Part shown: one piece after another, positions 27,901 to 42,900 of the stretch
Numbering within the stretch: position 1 is the first letter of the stretch
Layout: every line of letters begins with the position of its first letter
Assembly: GCA_964007475.1 (NCBI GenBank)
Contig: OZ023274.1
Coordinates: 8,246,001-8,310,000, forward strand
Length of the DNA stretch: 64,000 nt
From: Hybos culiciformis
Taxonomy: Eukaryota; Arthropoda; Insecta; Diptera; Hybotidae
Direction of reading: 5' to 3'
Notes under the pieces: model-generated
The model's database searches: none
Told to the model about the DNA's origin: nothing
What the model saw: only the letters and a program-made list of their open reading frames with translations
Position numbers and translations under genes: made by a program

Positions 27901-30900
27901 TATTTAATTACCAGTTTTTTTTTTATTATTATTATTATTGAAAGTCAATAATTAACTATGTGGGGGAATTTGTTTATTTTCAAACGATATAATAGGTTCT
28001 TATCATTATTTATGGTGGAACGTCTGCCCTTTTTATCCATTTTTTTTGTATTGTTGATTCTTCCCCCAAAAGTTTATGTAAATAATCTGGCTATGTCAGC
28101 ATTTAATTAATTGAGCTTTTTTTGGTACATTGTGTATAGGTACTAATAATGGATTGGGAATGCTATAAGATGGAAAATTAATAGACTCGCAAAAATTTTT
28201 AGGTTTTTTTATTTTGGAGATACGCCAAAAAAGTCAAAATTGTTTTAACTTTCTTTTATAGCGTCGAGTCGTGTTCAAAATATCATCTTTCATTCAATTT
28301 CATATAATTTGGCTTACAATTTAGTTGAAATATTGTTTGAATATATAGTTTAATAATTTATTAACTTTTAATAAATATTGACAGACAATCCAGATACTCT
28401 CATAAAAACTATAAAACAACATGATTTTTAATTCAAGAAACTAATAATTCAATCCAAATATTCTAATATATCTGTGAACTTGAACATTTAATTTGTGTAC
28501 ATAGAAATAGAATATAAATTCCTTGAAAAAATTTAAAATCAATGACCTTCTCAAGGCAAAATATAATTCAAGAATGTCGAAAATTATAAAATTTTCCATA
28601 GAAGTGGACATCCTTTTTATTTGGATGATCCTTTGATAACTTATTTTTTTTTTTTATCATTATTAAGAGAAAAGTTGAAGCATTAACGTATTTTTTATTT
28701 TTTTTTAAGTAGGTACGTTATTATTATTATTTTTATTTAGAAAAATAAAGGATCTTAAATGAAATATAGAAAAATTCAAAGAATTTTTTTTCTATAAAAA
28801 AGAAAGAATTTTATTGAGGTAAATAGAAGAAGAAATGAAAAAAATTATAAAATGCAAAATTAAATTCTCGTTAGGAAAAATTCCTTAGATTATTAAATTA
28901 GAACTTAAAAACCCTAGAAATGTTTTGTTATAAAATCACAAGCACAATTAAACAAAAACTCCCTTAAAACTTCATATAAGACAATAAAATTTTGACATGA
29001 AACAATATAAACAATCATAAATATTATTAACTTAAGAAATGTCAAAGAGAAGAAATTTGTGATAAAATTGTTGATAACAATTATAAATTAAATATTATTA
29101 TATTTATGGAACTAAAGTTAATTTATGGAACTAAAGTATTAAGCTAATATGTTCCTATTTTAAGTTCAACATTTTTTTTAGATATTTTTATTATAAATAA
29201 AAGAATAAATTTCGCATGGTTTAAATAGAAAATACTTTATTTATTTTAAATTTTTGCAATTAAGTGATTTCATAAATAATTATTTCTTTTATAATCGTGT
29301 CCTTCTTGAGTTATGAGTTCTTTTTTATTACCCACAACTTTGATATTAAAAAAAATTGTTTAATCCTTTTTTTTTTTTTTTATTATTATTTTCAATTTTT
29401 AATATACGAATTATATTTAAAAGAAAAATAAAAAAAAATGAATTAAATCTCAACAGCAAAATAAAACCTTGAACCACTACATTTTTATTTAATATCAAAG
29501 TGTGGCGTAGAAAATATATAAAAATGTTTGTTTTTTATGTTCTTCTTAAATAAATGAAACCATTGAATTTTGATATTTATGTTATACATATAGTTACATA
29601 ACTTAAATTATAACACTTGAATGAAAATTGTGAGATAAATGAAATTCCATTTAATATGACAAGCTTTATCTGAATAATAGACGAAAGATTTATATAAATA
29701 TTTTTATTTTAATATTTGAGTTTTTAATAAGACAAAAAAATGTTCCTCAAGTACATTGTACATGCTTTATAAACATTTTAATGTCAGATATGTAATATGT
29801 TGTACATAATACATAATACCTAGATCTAACTTCAAAATAAAAATTAAAGCCAAGAAATCTAAAATGTAATAACTTCGCTACACTTCAGGTTACAAACACA
29901 GAATTCCATGTTTTGCAGAAAAAAATGGGTTCGTTCTGTGTTTGTTACTTGGTTTGCCATATAAATTTTTTTTTTTTTTTTTCATGGTTTGAAAGTAGGT
30001 TCGACACAAACCTAGAAATTTTACTACATAGTTTTATTGCATTTCAAAAAAAAAAAGGTATAACCTGTCAATTTACAGAAAATTTACAGAAAAAAACATA
30101 CTTTAAAATGCTTCGATATAAAAAAAATAATAATAAATTGTAGGTTGTCAAAAAAGAAAATAAATTAAAATATTTTTAAAAAAAAATTGAATATTATTTT
30201 TATTTTCTATTTTTTCTTTAAATTAAAAAAAATCATTTTTTTTTTTTAAATTACGAAAAAATAAAATTTTATTTTACAAAGAATTTTTTTTAATTTTACA
30301 AAGAATTTTTTTTTAATTTCAAACCAAACCATCTTTTATAAGTGTGTCACCCTATTCGCCAACCTACTTTCAAACCAAGAAATTCATGGTTGCTAACCTG
30401 AAGTGTAGCTGTGTAATAGCTTATAAATATCCGAACCTTGTACGTTATTCCATTATATTATTCTAAGAAGATATTTTAACCTAATCTTTTTGGTTCACAA
30501 AAAATTAAAGTATAAGTACCTATATATATAATCATGACCGTATTTAATCTTTTTTCAAAAGTTATAGAAATCTTTTATAAAGTGTTTTATTTCATACCTT
30601 ATAGTATAAAGATAGTGGACCAAAGAAACTTTTTTTTTTCCTTTTTTTTCGAAAATCATAACAAATCATAATGGGAGCATCTAATATTAATCGGCTTATC
30701 GTTGTTGGTTATGATTTTGGTTGTTTGTAATTGTCTTCCTTTTTCCTCAGTTTTTTTTGAAATGTCTCTTCATAATATCATAAATGTAATTATTCCCAAA
30801 AAAAGAAAAAAAAAAACAATTTTTTTAACGTAATGATAATTACAGAAAATAATCCTTTGAATTTCGTTTGCAAAACCATCTAAAAAAATAAATTTGTTAT

Positions 30901-33900
30901 TTTCCTTAATTTTTCCATCCCTAATTATTATTTTTTTTTTTTTTTAATTTTGTTTCTAGGAATTTATTTTTTGAAGCGGAATTAAATCAAGTAATTAGGA
31001 TATTTTGGGATTTTCATTCTTTAAGAAAGACTATTTCACTGTGAACTGAAAGCTTATGGAGAATAAAATTGTTATTAGTAGGCTATCCTGCTTTAATCAG
31101 TGTAACAACTTTTCTTAATATGTCAAACAGTCGTCAAACCTTGAATCTTCAAGTTTTCCAATTTTATTTTAAAATATCGAAAGTACACCTCAAGGTGCAG
31201 TTTTTATTTGTTTATTTTAGCGCCATCATGTTAACATCATTTAAATTCTTTTCCCAATCTTATTGAATTATTAAGTGTTCATAAATTACTATATGCCTAC
31301 GCATTTTGAGAATTTTAAGATTATATATAAAAAATTAAATTTATTTAGATACTTTTTTATGTAATAACATTAATATATGAGAAATGTATTCATTGTTAAA
31401 TCAAAATAACATAATACTACTACTACTATTTAAATTTCCTTTTCGATTGTCAGAACTTTTATTCTTCTGCCAAAAAAAGATTAATGAAAATAACATTACT
31501 AATTCGATCCGGATTACTTATAGAAAGAAATAAAATTGAACGCAAACGATTTATCATTATTTTTCTATATTTTTACAGTGGTGGGGTATGTATAAGTATA
31601 TGTGTATGTCAATGTTAAATCTCCTTGGAAAATCCATTATTATGTTGTATATAGTAGGTCAGAGCTTATCAAATTATTTGTTTACAAATTATTATTATTA
31701 CAGAATTCATATAACGTGCCAAAAATTTCAAAAATGTTGGACAATTAAAAAATTTCTCATTGTTTGAAATAAAATTAAATACATACTGCTAAATTATATA
31801 TATATATATATATATATGTTCTGCAATGTGTGTTCAACTTCTAACGTTACAATCTTTTTTTGGCAGGCAATAAATTTAATTTGTTTTTAGTATAATATTA
31901 GCTATATTCCTATATTTACATAAAATGTATGTTTAAGTACATATTATTTTTAATATTTTGGCGCATGATTTTAAGTGAAATAAAATAATAATAATAAACT
32001 TAATAAATTTTCTTTCGAAAAACATAATAAAAAATGTCATTTCCCCATAAAATTCACAATGTATACGCCTCGTTAATGTTCAGTTTAATATTTACTTTAA
32101 AAAATATTAGATTTTATCTATATACTATGTACCTACTATAGAAAAATAAAAATATATTCAAATTTTATGCCAAAATTCAAAATATATATTAAAAATTTGC
32201 TCATTTTGGCATAGATAAAATTGTAAACTTATTTTCTCTTAAAAAATATATAAAATTCAAAATCATATAAATAATAATTATCATTTTCTTTTCTATAATA
32301 TAAATACATATTTGCATAAAAATTTTATATGTTTTTTTCGTGAAACTAAAATCAATGATGTTTTGTTATAAAACTCAGTATTTATTTTTTTTATTTTTTA
32401 TAACATTATTTGCAGCATATTTTCTTTAACTACACACTACATCATCAGCATATTAAATATTTTAATTGAAGACAAGCGAAACATTTAATTTTAATTTTTA
32501 TCTTCAATGTTTTCCAGTGGTTTTCCCTGATTACAAGATTGTTGATTCTCGATTCGAAGTTTTATCTGTACTTTAAACTTTAACGAGAAACTATAATAAA
32601 ACATAATTGAATGGTATTTATAACATGATACTCTTTGAAAAAACCATAAAAATCTTTAGACCGTTTTACTCAATGGGAATAATATTGTCCTTGAATACTT
32701 GTTTTTTTCCTTCCTATTTTCCAAGCTCATATATCATTAGCAATAATTATTGTTATATGAATTTTCATCATTTCCACATTACATGTTTTCTTTTTTCAAG
32801 GGCAAAAATTTCATATAGTATTGTGCACTTATACATTGTTAAATGAATCCAAAAAAATTTAGTTGTTGCGTATATTTGCGTATATATATATAAATTTTTT
32901 CAAAAAAAAACAAAACTTTTTTTGTTATTTTTTCGGTTCTACACGTTCTACAACAGCCTTAAAACTTACAATAAATTATGCTTTACTTTGTACATATTTA
33001 ATTTGTTCGCAATTAGAATTCTCTTATCAGTTTATTTTAATGGTGTTTTTTTTTTTAATTAATGAAAAATAATATTTTTGGAGCTTATGTATGTATTTCA
33101 CGGAAGTCAATTAAATGATGAATCCAAAATATTAAAGCTATTAAGGCAAACTAAGTATTATGCGCTTTATTTCCCACCAAATATAATATACCGGGAAAAC
33201 CTAGGGTTAAGTTTTTCTCGGTTGCAAAAATTGAAGTAAATTCAATGCACTTTGAATAATGTACTTAACACTTGAATATAAATTTAAATAAAATAAATTA
33301 ATTGATTATAATAACAGCTTTTGTTTTTGTTGCTACATTTTTAACTTTTACCATATTTGGCAAGGAACAAAGCATTATCATTATTAAGGACATTCAGAAA
33401 ATACAGATTTTTTAAAAATTTAAGTTAGGAAACTCTACATTGAGCTTGTTTTTAGAATTATTTTTGGTTTGGTATAATAATATTTTATCAAAAGGACCAC
33501 AAAACAAACGATAAAAAAAAAATCTAATTTCTTAGCAAATAAGTGTCAAAAATTTCCCGATTATTGTCAATTAAAATTGAAATAGATGAATTTTCGGAAT
33601 ATTGGAAAAATTTTTTTTTAAGGACAAGTATATGTAAAACATACATATGTATTATCTTTTTATATTAAGTGACATCTAATTCAATTGGAATTTGAGAAAA
33701 AAAAATCTTATTTGATTTTAAATTTTTAAAAAAAGAATTAGGCAGACTCTGTGTATTTGTTTTTTTCCTAAAATTGATAACCAAATTAAGTTGGCATTAA
33801 AGAAAATGCGTATCACATTTTTTAAATTGATTTTGGTTCAGTGATTTTTCCACTTTGCAAATAGAAAATTATACCAAATATTACTTTTTTACATATTATG

Positions 33901-36900
33901 TACCTATAGTATACAATGACATTAACACAATTTTTCTTTGTCGAAAAAATGTTGTCGTTTTTTTTCAATTATCGATTATCAGTTTTCAATAGACCGCATA
34001 CTTAGAATCTTAGATAATAAAATTGTATGAATTGTAATAAAATTTTAAATCTTCTTTGATGTCTTTTTCTACATGTTCTTTTAATATTTTTTATAAAATT
34101 TGATAATTTAAAAATTACGCTAAAATGAACATTACTTATGGTTAGTATTATATGCAAATTAATAAAAATATCATGTGAAAATGGAATTACATACTTACAT
34201 GTATAATAATAATAAAAAATATGTCTATAGAAAACAACGTATGTAAATTATCTGATGAAACGAACGTAAAGAGAATAAATTTTTAAGAAATAAAATTATT
34301 AAAACTATATATGTATATATTATTTGTTTCCTTAACCTTCAGGAACAACATGTAAAATTTCGGATCATGCAGAAGTTCTCAATTTAGCAAAAGCGACCCA
34401 AGTTCGAGTAAAATGTTTTCAATATTTTTCCTGGAAAGTTGTGTCCCATTGATAAGAAAAATCCGTTCACAAATAAATTTTTTATCAGCAGATTATATTT
34501 AAAATGTAAAAACGCTTATTTTCGGAAATTACTTTTTTTATGTTTGGGTATCTCTGTACAGTTTAGCTCCTTAGGAAGGAGGATAGAAAATTCCTATAGT
34601 CGAGATCGATATGTTGTAGAGATAAAAGATTAGGGAAATTTGGTCCATACTGGTTATAACAAAATTTATTTATTCTTAAAATTATTTATATGCAATAATT
34701 TTGTTTTCTTTTTTAATTTCAGATTTAAGAACTGCTTTCGATTTATTAGATAGAAATCGAGATGGTCGAGTAACAGCTAATGAATTACAATTTATGTTAA
34801 AAAATTTAGGAATTGATGTAAAAGATGAATTAATTGATGATTTAATTAAAGAAGCTAGTCATACAGGTAAATTTCAAAATCACCGTAAATTCTTTAACTC
34901 AAAGTTTCAAAACTTAAAATTTGAAGGACGAGTAGTTCCAAAGTAATGATCATTATAAGAATCTAATGATGTAGTATAGAATCAAAATCACTAAAATTTA
35001 AAAATCTTTATTTTTCCGAAAAAAACATAAATTTCCATTAAGCAAATAAATTTAACAGTCTAAGAGTGTCAGAACTTGAATAACTATAACTTTTTGAAAC
35101 ATGTATGTAAGTATTTGAGTTGTTTTTATTTTTCATGCAACTTGGTCAAAATAATTAGGCCCAAAATAAGTGTTATAATTTTCCCTTAAAAACTATTTTA
35201 AAAAATTCGTTAGATGGATTTATATTGTGAATTATAGTTTTTCTAAACGATGTTTCTGCTCGTAAGAATTTTTTTAAAATGAAGATAACTATCTAAAATA
35301 AACTTTAAAAATGTAATTTAGTGAATTTATGCAAATGTTTTTACAATTTTTTTTTTCTAATTTATGTGAAAAAATTCAACATTATATAAAAAATAAAATA
35401 AAATTTAAAAATGTTATTCAATATTGTTGGGAAAATAAATTATACACAAAAAAACCTTAACATAAATAATTTCAAATTAGAATAATGTTTTCAGAGAATC
35501 ATTTTTGTTTCACTCCATTTATTTTTGTGGCAACTCTGGGTAATAGTATAGGTTATGTCTAATTTTGTAATTTCTATGAGAATGTCCATATCAATGCCTT
35601 TTCTGCGAATTGGCTCGATAAGATGTACAATGTTTTATACATACTTACATATATATTAAGAATCCAGTTAAGTTCCATAAGTTATCTTTGATTGTTATAT
35701 TATCCATAAGTTATCTTTGATTGGATGTGAATACAGATTTAAAAGAGTATAAAGTATAAGATTGTTAAATTTTCATTATCGTATATTCCCTCCGGAATAA
35801 AATTTAAATAATGTTCAACAAAAATTATTTATTTTTTTCTTGTCGATACATATCAGAAAAATATTACAAAAAAAAAAACAATTTACACATAAATTTATTT
35901 TGAAACCAATAGCATCGTTTCTTCAAATGTGTACCTACCAATTAACTTTCTGTGGCGAAATTATAGATTAAAATAAAACGCAACAACGACAAGACAGAAT
36001 AATTTTAAATTTCTAGAAAAGTGTAAATTTTTTTACTTTTTTACATGAAAATATGTTGGATAAAAAAATGTTTCTTTCAATTTTTTTAAAATTCATATCA
36101 AGTAGACCCTAATCATATTATCTTCATATAATATGTACTTAATGTAAATTTATTTTATCAACATTAATGTATAAAAAGAACTGTATGAAGAAATATATGT
36201 ACATATTTGGAAATTCTAAATAAATGTATTTTATAACTTGTGCAATGATTTTTCCCTCATTTTATTTTTCCTTTAACATTACTTTTTTTTTATCAATAAA
36301 AGCGCTATTTTCTTTTTCATCAATCAAAATATTATAATGCCTGTCTTATTAATCGTGATTTTTGTTTTTTTTTTTTTTTTTTTTTTATTATTATAATGTG
36401 TAAAAGAAAATTTTAATTAATACTGGAGGCAATATATATAAAAAAAAAAATAAGTAGTAGAATAGGTTCAAAAATTAAAATATGTACATATTTTGATGAA
36501 AAATTGAACAAAAAATATTTAGCTACTTACATAGATATATAATAAAATTATAATTATCTATGACTCACATCTTTCTTACATTCAAGTATATAGATTTTGT
36601 CAGAGAAAAGAAAATTATATTATAAATTTGGATTTTATATTAGAATAATGGTAGGTATATAAATTAGTTTATTGTTAAAGTATTTATATTTGTGTTCGCT
36701 TTTATCCAACTTTTATGACTAATTTGAACTAATTTAGTATTTAGTAAGTTCTAACTGGTTATTTTTACTATATGACTTAGTTTTTGAATAAATACTTTTG
36801 TCAATTGATCCTTATTTTCCTATATACACGTTTAGTCAACCAAAAATAGGTTCTCATAACTCTCTTCTCCATCTTATTTAAGGACGATGAGAAATTTACG

Positions 36901-39900
36901 ATATATTTTTTCTGATCAATTCCCTTTTCTTATCTTAACCAAAACATTAAAATGTCTTCTTTTTTTTTTTGGTGACCTTAAAAAATATTAAAAAAATGTA
37001 CCTACATTTTCTTTTTTGTTTTCATAAAAAGAAAACAAATTTTTGTTTTTTAAATGATTTATTTAGTTTTTGTCTTTTATTTTTTTTTATTATTTTCAAG
37101 AACATACGAATATTCATTCAAAGGTCAAGGAAATAAAAATGACAATAAAGTTTTTCCAACCATTAATTTTTTATTCGTCTCTCTCAGTCAAAACTAATTT
37201 TCATTGTGTAAAAAAAAATAAAAAAAATAAACAATAATTTTTTATTAAAGTTTTATTAAATTTTATTTTATTTTTATTATTATGTATACGTCTATACATA
37301 TATTATGGTCTAACTATCCGAATTTATTGATTTTTTTTCGTAATAATTATTTGCCTGTATTTAAAATTATTAAAGTTTTGTGAACCCGCAACACTATAGA
37401 TCGTTAATTTTTAAAGCTTATCGATTTTGAGTCCACTTAATAAATGTGTTCACCCAACATTAACTAAAAAAAAAATTATTATTTTTTTCCAGAATGACAA
37501 CGAATTAACAAATATGTATGAGATCATTTCATATGTTTGTAATCCAAATAGATTAAAAAAAAAATTAAAATAAACATAAATTTATTAAAATGATTATTTA
37601 TTTATTTATTTATTTCAAATGCTTAATACAAGCGAGCGAATACAACTTAATTATAATAAAATTAAATATATATACAATCAATTTAATAATGGAAGTAAGA
37701 ATATATACAAAGCAGCAGTGTTTACTTTTAAATAATGTATCACTTAGTTCGAATTAATTAAAAAATTATGATAAAATTTACTTTTAAAAGAAGGACTTTC
37801 GAAAACGTATAACTGAAGAAGGAAATGATATCGGTTATAAATTTTGAATAGGGAGTTAAGTGGGCTATATTAACCATAATTGGTTCTGGAAAATTGAATA
37901 CTAATGACATCAAAATTTCTAAGACTTCTTGAGGGCACATTGAAAAATAAATTAGACATTAAACAGCTACTTGTCGTTTTTCCTTCGATGACTTTATGGA
38001 TAAAGCTGAACGACAAATAAGCTCTTCTATTCTCCAGACTTGGGAGATTTAGAAGTTGAAGTCTGTCAGTAAATTTAAATTATCCTGCCAAAGCGAAACG
38101 ATTATATTTTTTTTGTCTAAATTTTTCTTGAAGATTACTCTAAAAAACTCTAAAATAAAAGTCTAAATTTTAGTTAAAAATTTTAAAACTTAAAAATATT
38201 CGCTCAAGAGCTTTCTTCTCCTTGAAAATTTTGGCGGCACTATAACTCTTAATCACCTTTTACTAAGGCAATATAAAAATTCATGACTGATTCATCACAC
38301 TATTCTGTGTTTTAACACTATATTGATGTCACTGCACAGAGCAACATATTTATAGAAGTGTTATTCACTTAATCTCTTGAATGGGATAATCAATATCAAA
38401 TATCAAATAATTTTTCAAGAAAAATAAGTAAATTGAAAGAATTTCTGAATATATATTTTTTTTTTTATCAATTATGTTCGCATCTACATATTTCGTTTAA
38501 AGTTTCTCTAAAGGTTCCTATGTATAAATTTAATCGAAAAAAATTATCAAGATTTTATTTTATATTTATTTTCTGCACACAGAAAACCTACATTTATACA
38601 CTTTGGGTTGTTGTTATTTTATTGAATGTACCTACTCCTACAATTTTTTTTTGTTTGTTCGTCCTTAAATAAAACTTAAAAACGTTAAGAATAGAAAGGA
38701 AAAAAATTTATATTTTTTTTCTGAAATTTAGTATAATTTATGTTAAGTAAGCCTCGCAGGAAGCAATTTTGAAAAAAAAAAAACAGTAAAAAGAAAATAT
38801 TTATCATTTTGCATGGCCAATTCCCATTATCAAAAATAGGAAAATTTATATGTATAAAATTAAAATTAAAAAATCTCTTTTCGTTCTAAGCCCTTTTTAT
38901 TTATTTTTTTTTGAAAGTTGTTTTCATTTTTTGTTTTTTTATTTTCAAAGATAATGCAAAAACATTATGTTCTGCATTAATACATAAAGTTTAATGTTCA
39001 TAAAATTATTTTAAGAGCTTACATAAAGTTTAATAAACATTTGTGAAAAAATAAATTGGACTATACCTACTTAAAATAAAATCGACTACGCAAAAATGGA
39101 AGATAGATTTCTGTAATTGTAAATTTTTAAATGAATGATTAATATTAAAAATTACAAATGTTGTTAAAAATTACAAAAGGAACATCTGAGAGTTTCTGTT
39201 ATGGGTTCAAAAGTTTCCCTAAATCTAATACAATAAAATTTGATTCCCAAATTTGATGACGACGCTACGGAATTGAATTTTTTATTTATAAGGATCTTAT
39301 TCTAACTATCGAATTTTATAACTAAATGTCAGCTAAAAAATTGTAAGTCATTTTTAAGGTTCTACATTATACTTATATTGACAAAGCAAAAAATTATTAA
39401 TTTTTTTTTCCTTACAAAAAATAATGACAATAAATTTTCATATAAAAGGAATACAAAATTGAAAAATCTAAAAATGAAGGACAAACTTTTAGCTTGCGTA
39501 AAATTTTTATATTTACATTTTTTTTTTGGTCTAGAAAAAGAAGAAAAAGTTTAAGAATTCTTCTCAGCAAAGTTTTAACGAAATAATAAAGAAAACTTAT
39601 GTATGTTGAAAATTTTCTAGGAAGTCATAAAGTGAAAAATCTAAAATGGAAGGAAGAAATAAAAGAAAAAAAAATTAAAACTTTTTTCTAAATAAAATTA
39701 AAAAATTTTCTAATTTATTTTGGTGTCATTAGGATATTTTTCCTTTTTATTTTTTTTATTTTGTAATTTTGATATAACGACACGCTTCATTTTGCTCATC
39801 CTCAATATTCCCACAAAATAAATACATATTTTTATATGTATATATATAATTTTAGGAGGAAAAATAAAGTAAAAGATAAGCGCAGCGCCAGCAGGTAAGG

Positions 39901-42900
39901 TTTAATTCAAGTTTAATGAGATTCTGAATCAAATTAGAAATTGTCTGTAACAAATTTTATTTCTTTAATAGATCTAAGTCAAGGTTAGATGCACGATTGT
40001 GTTCAATTAAACATTTTTCATTCAAATCAAGAATAAAGAGAAGTACTTACTAAACTGGTAACTACCTATGTTCTTTATGTATTTATTAAATATATGATAG
40101 GATTTTTTTTTAAATATACGTAACAAGTTTTTTTTTCTTCATTTTTGTAAAAGAAAAAAAATCATAAAAACAATTTCCGGGAAAACAAATAGGGAAAAAA
40201 TATAAATTCTGTTAAGTGAATTACAATCCCAACACATGAACCTTAAAACTTATTCCCTCCAGTAACTATATTTACTATTTTTGTATTGAACCGGTTATTT
40301 GTCCTTCCTATTTAGCACTGCAAGGTAAATTTTATCAGTCAAACATTTTCTTTGTAAAACGCTCCATTAATATTTATTTGGTAAGGTTTGAAAGCTTGTC
40401 GCCATCTATAAGCAACATAATTCAGGGGTGAGACCAAAGAATGTGAAACTTACTCTTAAAAAGTTTCTACAATGAAAAGATAATTGATCGTGTAGAAATT
40501 TATTCTAACAATTAAGGTAGAACTTCTGAAAACTTGGCTATGGATTGAACTGACTTTGTGAAGAAGGCTTTCCCATGGGAAATTTAAATATTCAAATGAT
40601 CAGAATTCCATAATTTATTGTATTTATTTATATTAACAAAAAAAATATTTCGAAACTTTAGATTCTTTATCTAATTACAAAAAATTTTCCTATCATATAT
40701 GTACGATAAAAAAAAAATCATAAATTATTGAAGGTTAGGGTTTTATAAAATTTCTGTGAAGGTCTTTGAAAAAACTAATTTATTTTCTTTTGAAAAACAA
40801 AATTTCGTCTTTAATAATAAAAGTTTTAATTTCATATTATATATAGTACATAGGTTATATACATATATATAATAATATTTCCATTTAAATTTGAATAATT
40901 TGCATGAGCAGGGAAATAATATAAAAAAAATAAAATAAAATCCTTTAAAAAAGTTAACATAAAAAAAATAAGATTTTAATCTATCAAACAATCACTGCTA
41001 CATATATGGAAAATGTAAATTTTATTGAAAAAATAAATAACATTTTTTTGAATATATAGTAAAACAACAGCCTAATTAAAAATACAAAGTTTTGAAGTAC
41101 ATATTTCAAATTTATTGAAGAATATTAATTTGTATTTAAATTTTTTTAACAATTGTAGTTGCATAAAATATTAAAATTAACATGTAAAATTATACAAACT
41201 GAAACTAAAGTAATTGCTTGCACTGACGGGAAAAAGAAGAAGTATCTAATGCGAGCTTTATTATTTCTTTATAAATAATCATAATTTTGACCCTACCACC
41301 ATTTTGGTTGGATTTTGAACTGTACATTATAATTGACTCTCGTTTTACCTGCATTCTTCTAAAAAAAAGAGTCCCAAATATTTTCCGATGAGAAGATCGG
41401 AATGCCTCACATGTTCAAGGATAATAAAATACATCATTTTTGTTTTATTTGTTTTTTAACTTTCTGAAACTTATCGCAAAAAAATTCGATAAAATAATTT
41501 TTTTATTTTCATAATAAAATTATTTACATTCATATAACAATTTATTGGTTTATTAATATCATTTTCATTTCGATTTTTATTATTTAATTCAAAATGCAAA
41601 ATGCATTAAACTTTATTTGAAATATATTAATTGTTATTACACACGTTTCTTTAATCGAAAATTCTTAGTTGTACTTATGATAATAAAAAAAATGTATTTT
41701 TATTATATTGACTTAATACATGATCGGTACGATATTCCTCAACCCCATTCTAAAATTTCATAGAACAAATTCCTTCTTTTTTTCTAAATTAACGTTATTC
41801 TAAAATTTAAATTAACCTCATTCTAAAATTTCAAAGAACAAATTGCTTCTTTTTCTAAATTAATGTTTTATTTAAATTCTCTAGAACAAAATTCTTAAAA
41901 GAATTTTTTTCTGTGAACAAAATTCTTAAAAGATAAAATTCTACATAAAATTCATATATATGTATTTTTATGTTTTGTAAACTTTACATAAATGAAATAA
42001 AGAACAATTCTTGAACTTCAGATTCTGAGAAGAAAGTTGCGCGGATAAATAAATGATTCGAATTCGTCAATCATTCATTCTTTTGGTTATAATCAAAATT
42101 TTATATTTTATCCACAGTCAATTCCGTCTGAAGTGAATGTTTGGTGAAATAATTCCTGATAAAGAATTTTTTAATAACGATTTTCGTGCCTGACCCGAAG
42201 AAATACTTATTATGTATTTAAAAAAAAAAAAGAATCAAAGAAATTTATTACTTTTCTTCATTTTTTATTTTTAACATATTTTTGCACAGAACGTGTAAAT
42301 TCTTGCAAATAAATTTTATAGCAAATTTATAACAACTCAAGCACGTATACATAAGTTCGTACACCTACAATTTTATACTAATGCCTAATCAAGTTTTATT
42401 CAATAAAATAATATTAAAGTTTATTTTTAATGTATAAGTTTTTAAAATTATAAACATATATATTTTATTGATTTAATTGTCAGTAAACAGTAATGCAATG
42501 AAAGCACAATTTTATATTTCGATAACAAAACTTAAAATGGTATAACAAATCTGCGAGGTATATAATTGTTGATATGGGATTGTTACATTTGATGTTAATT
42601 GGATTTTGCGTAATTTTCTGTCACTCAAAATTATATGGTTTGTTTTTCAGAACAAGGGAATTAAGGTTGAAGAAGTATTTAAATGATTTGAATTTTTAAA
42701 ATTATTTATTGAGTTCAAGAAAATATAAGTGTTTATATGAAAGAGTGCAAAAGAAGGATTTAACTACCTATTATTTTCATTAAGTTTTCATTTAAAAAAT
42801 TTATAAAATAAAATTCAGAGTTTGTGTTAAATAATAGTTTTTTTTTCAATTAGATAATATATTAATTTGTAAAACAGAATTGTGCAATAAATGCTTATAT

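Larger units (their letters stand above)
10228..34722 (+). other. 24.5-kb intron of the EF-hand gene
   Basis: The intron separates the two micro-exons from the common exons. It contains the alternative first exon (24931-24964), the inverted-repeat elements at 12975-13227 and 29872-30411, the palindrome and tandem block at 15629-16079, and several short duplications listed separately. The remaining sequence is A+T-rich with long A and T runs, AT-dinucleotide tracts at 19146-19166 and 31797-31816, and no recognisable coding sequence. Confidence 0.8.

Noticed and set aside
29913..30143. A 76-codon ORF rich in F and K
   Set aside because: It consists largely of T and A runs inside the inverted-repeat element.
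34701..34946. An 81-codon ORF over EF-hand 1
   Set aside because: Only 34723-34866 is exon. The ORF starts in the polypyrimidine tract before the acceptor and runs past a good donor into intron sequence.
37758..37940. A 60-codon minus-strand ORF
   Set aside because: It overlaps the LINE remnant but in a different frame from the recognisable post-RT sequence.
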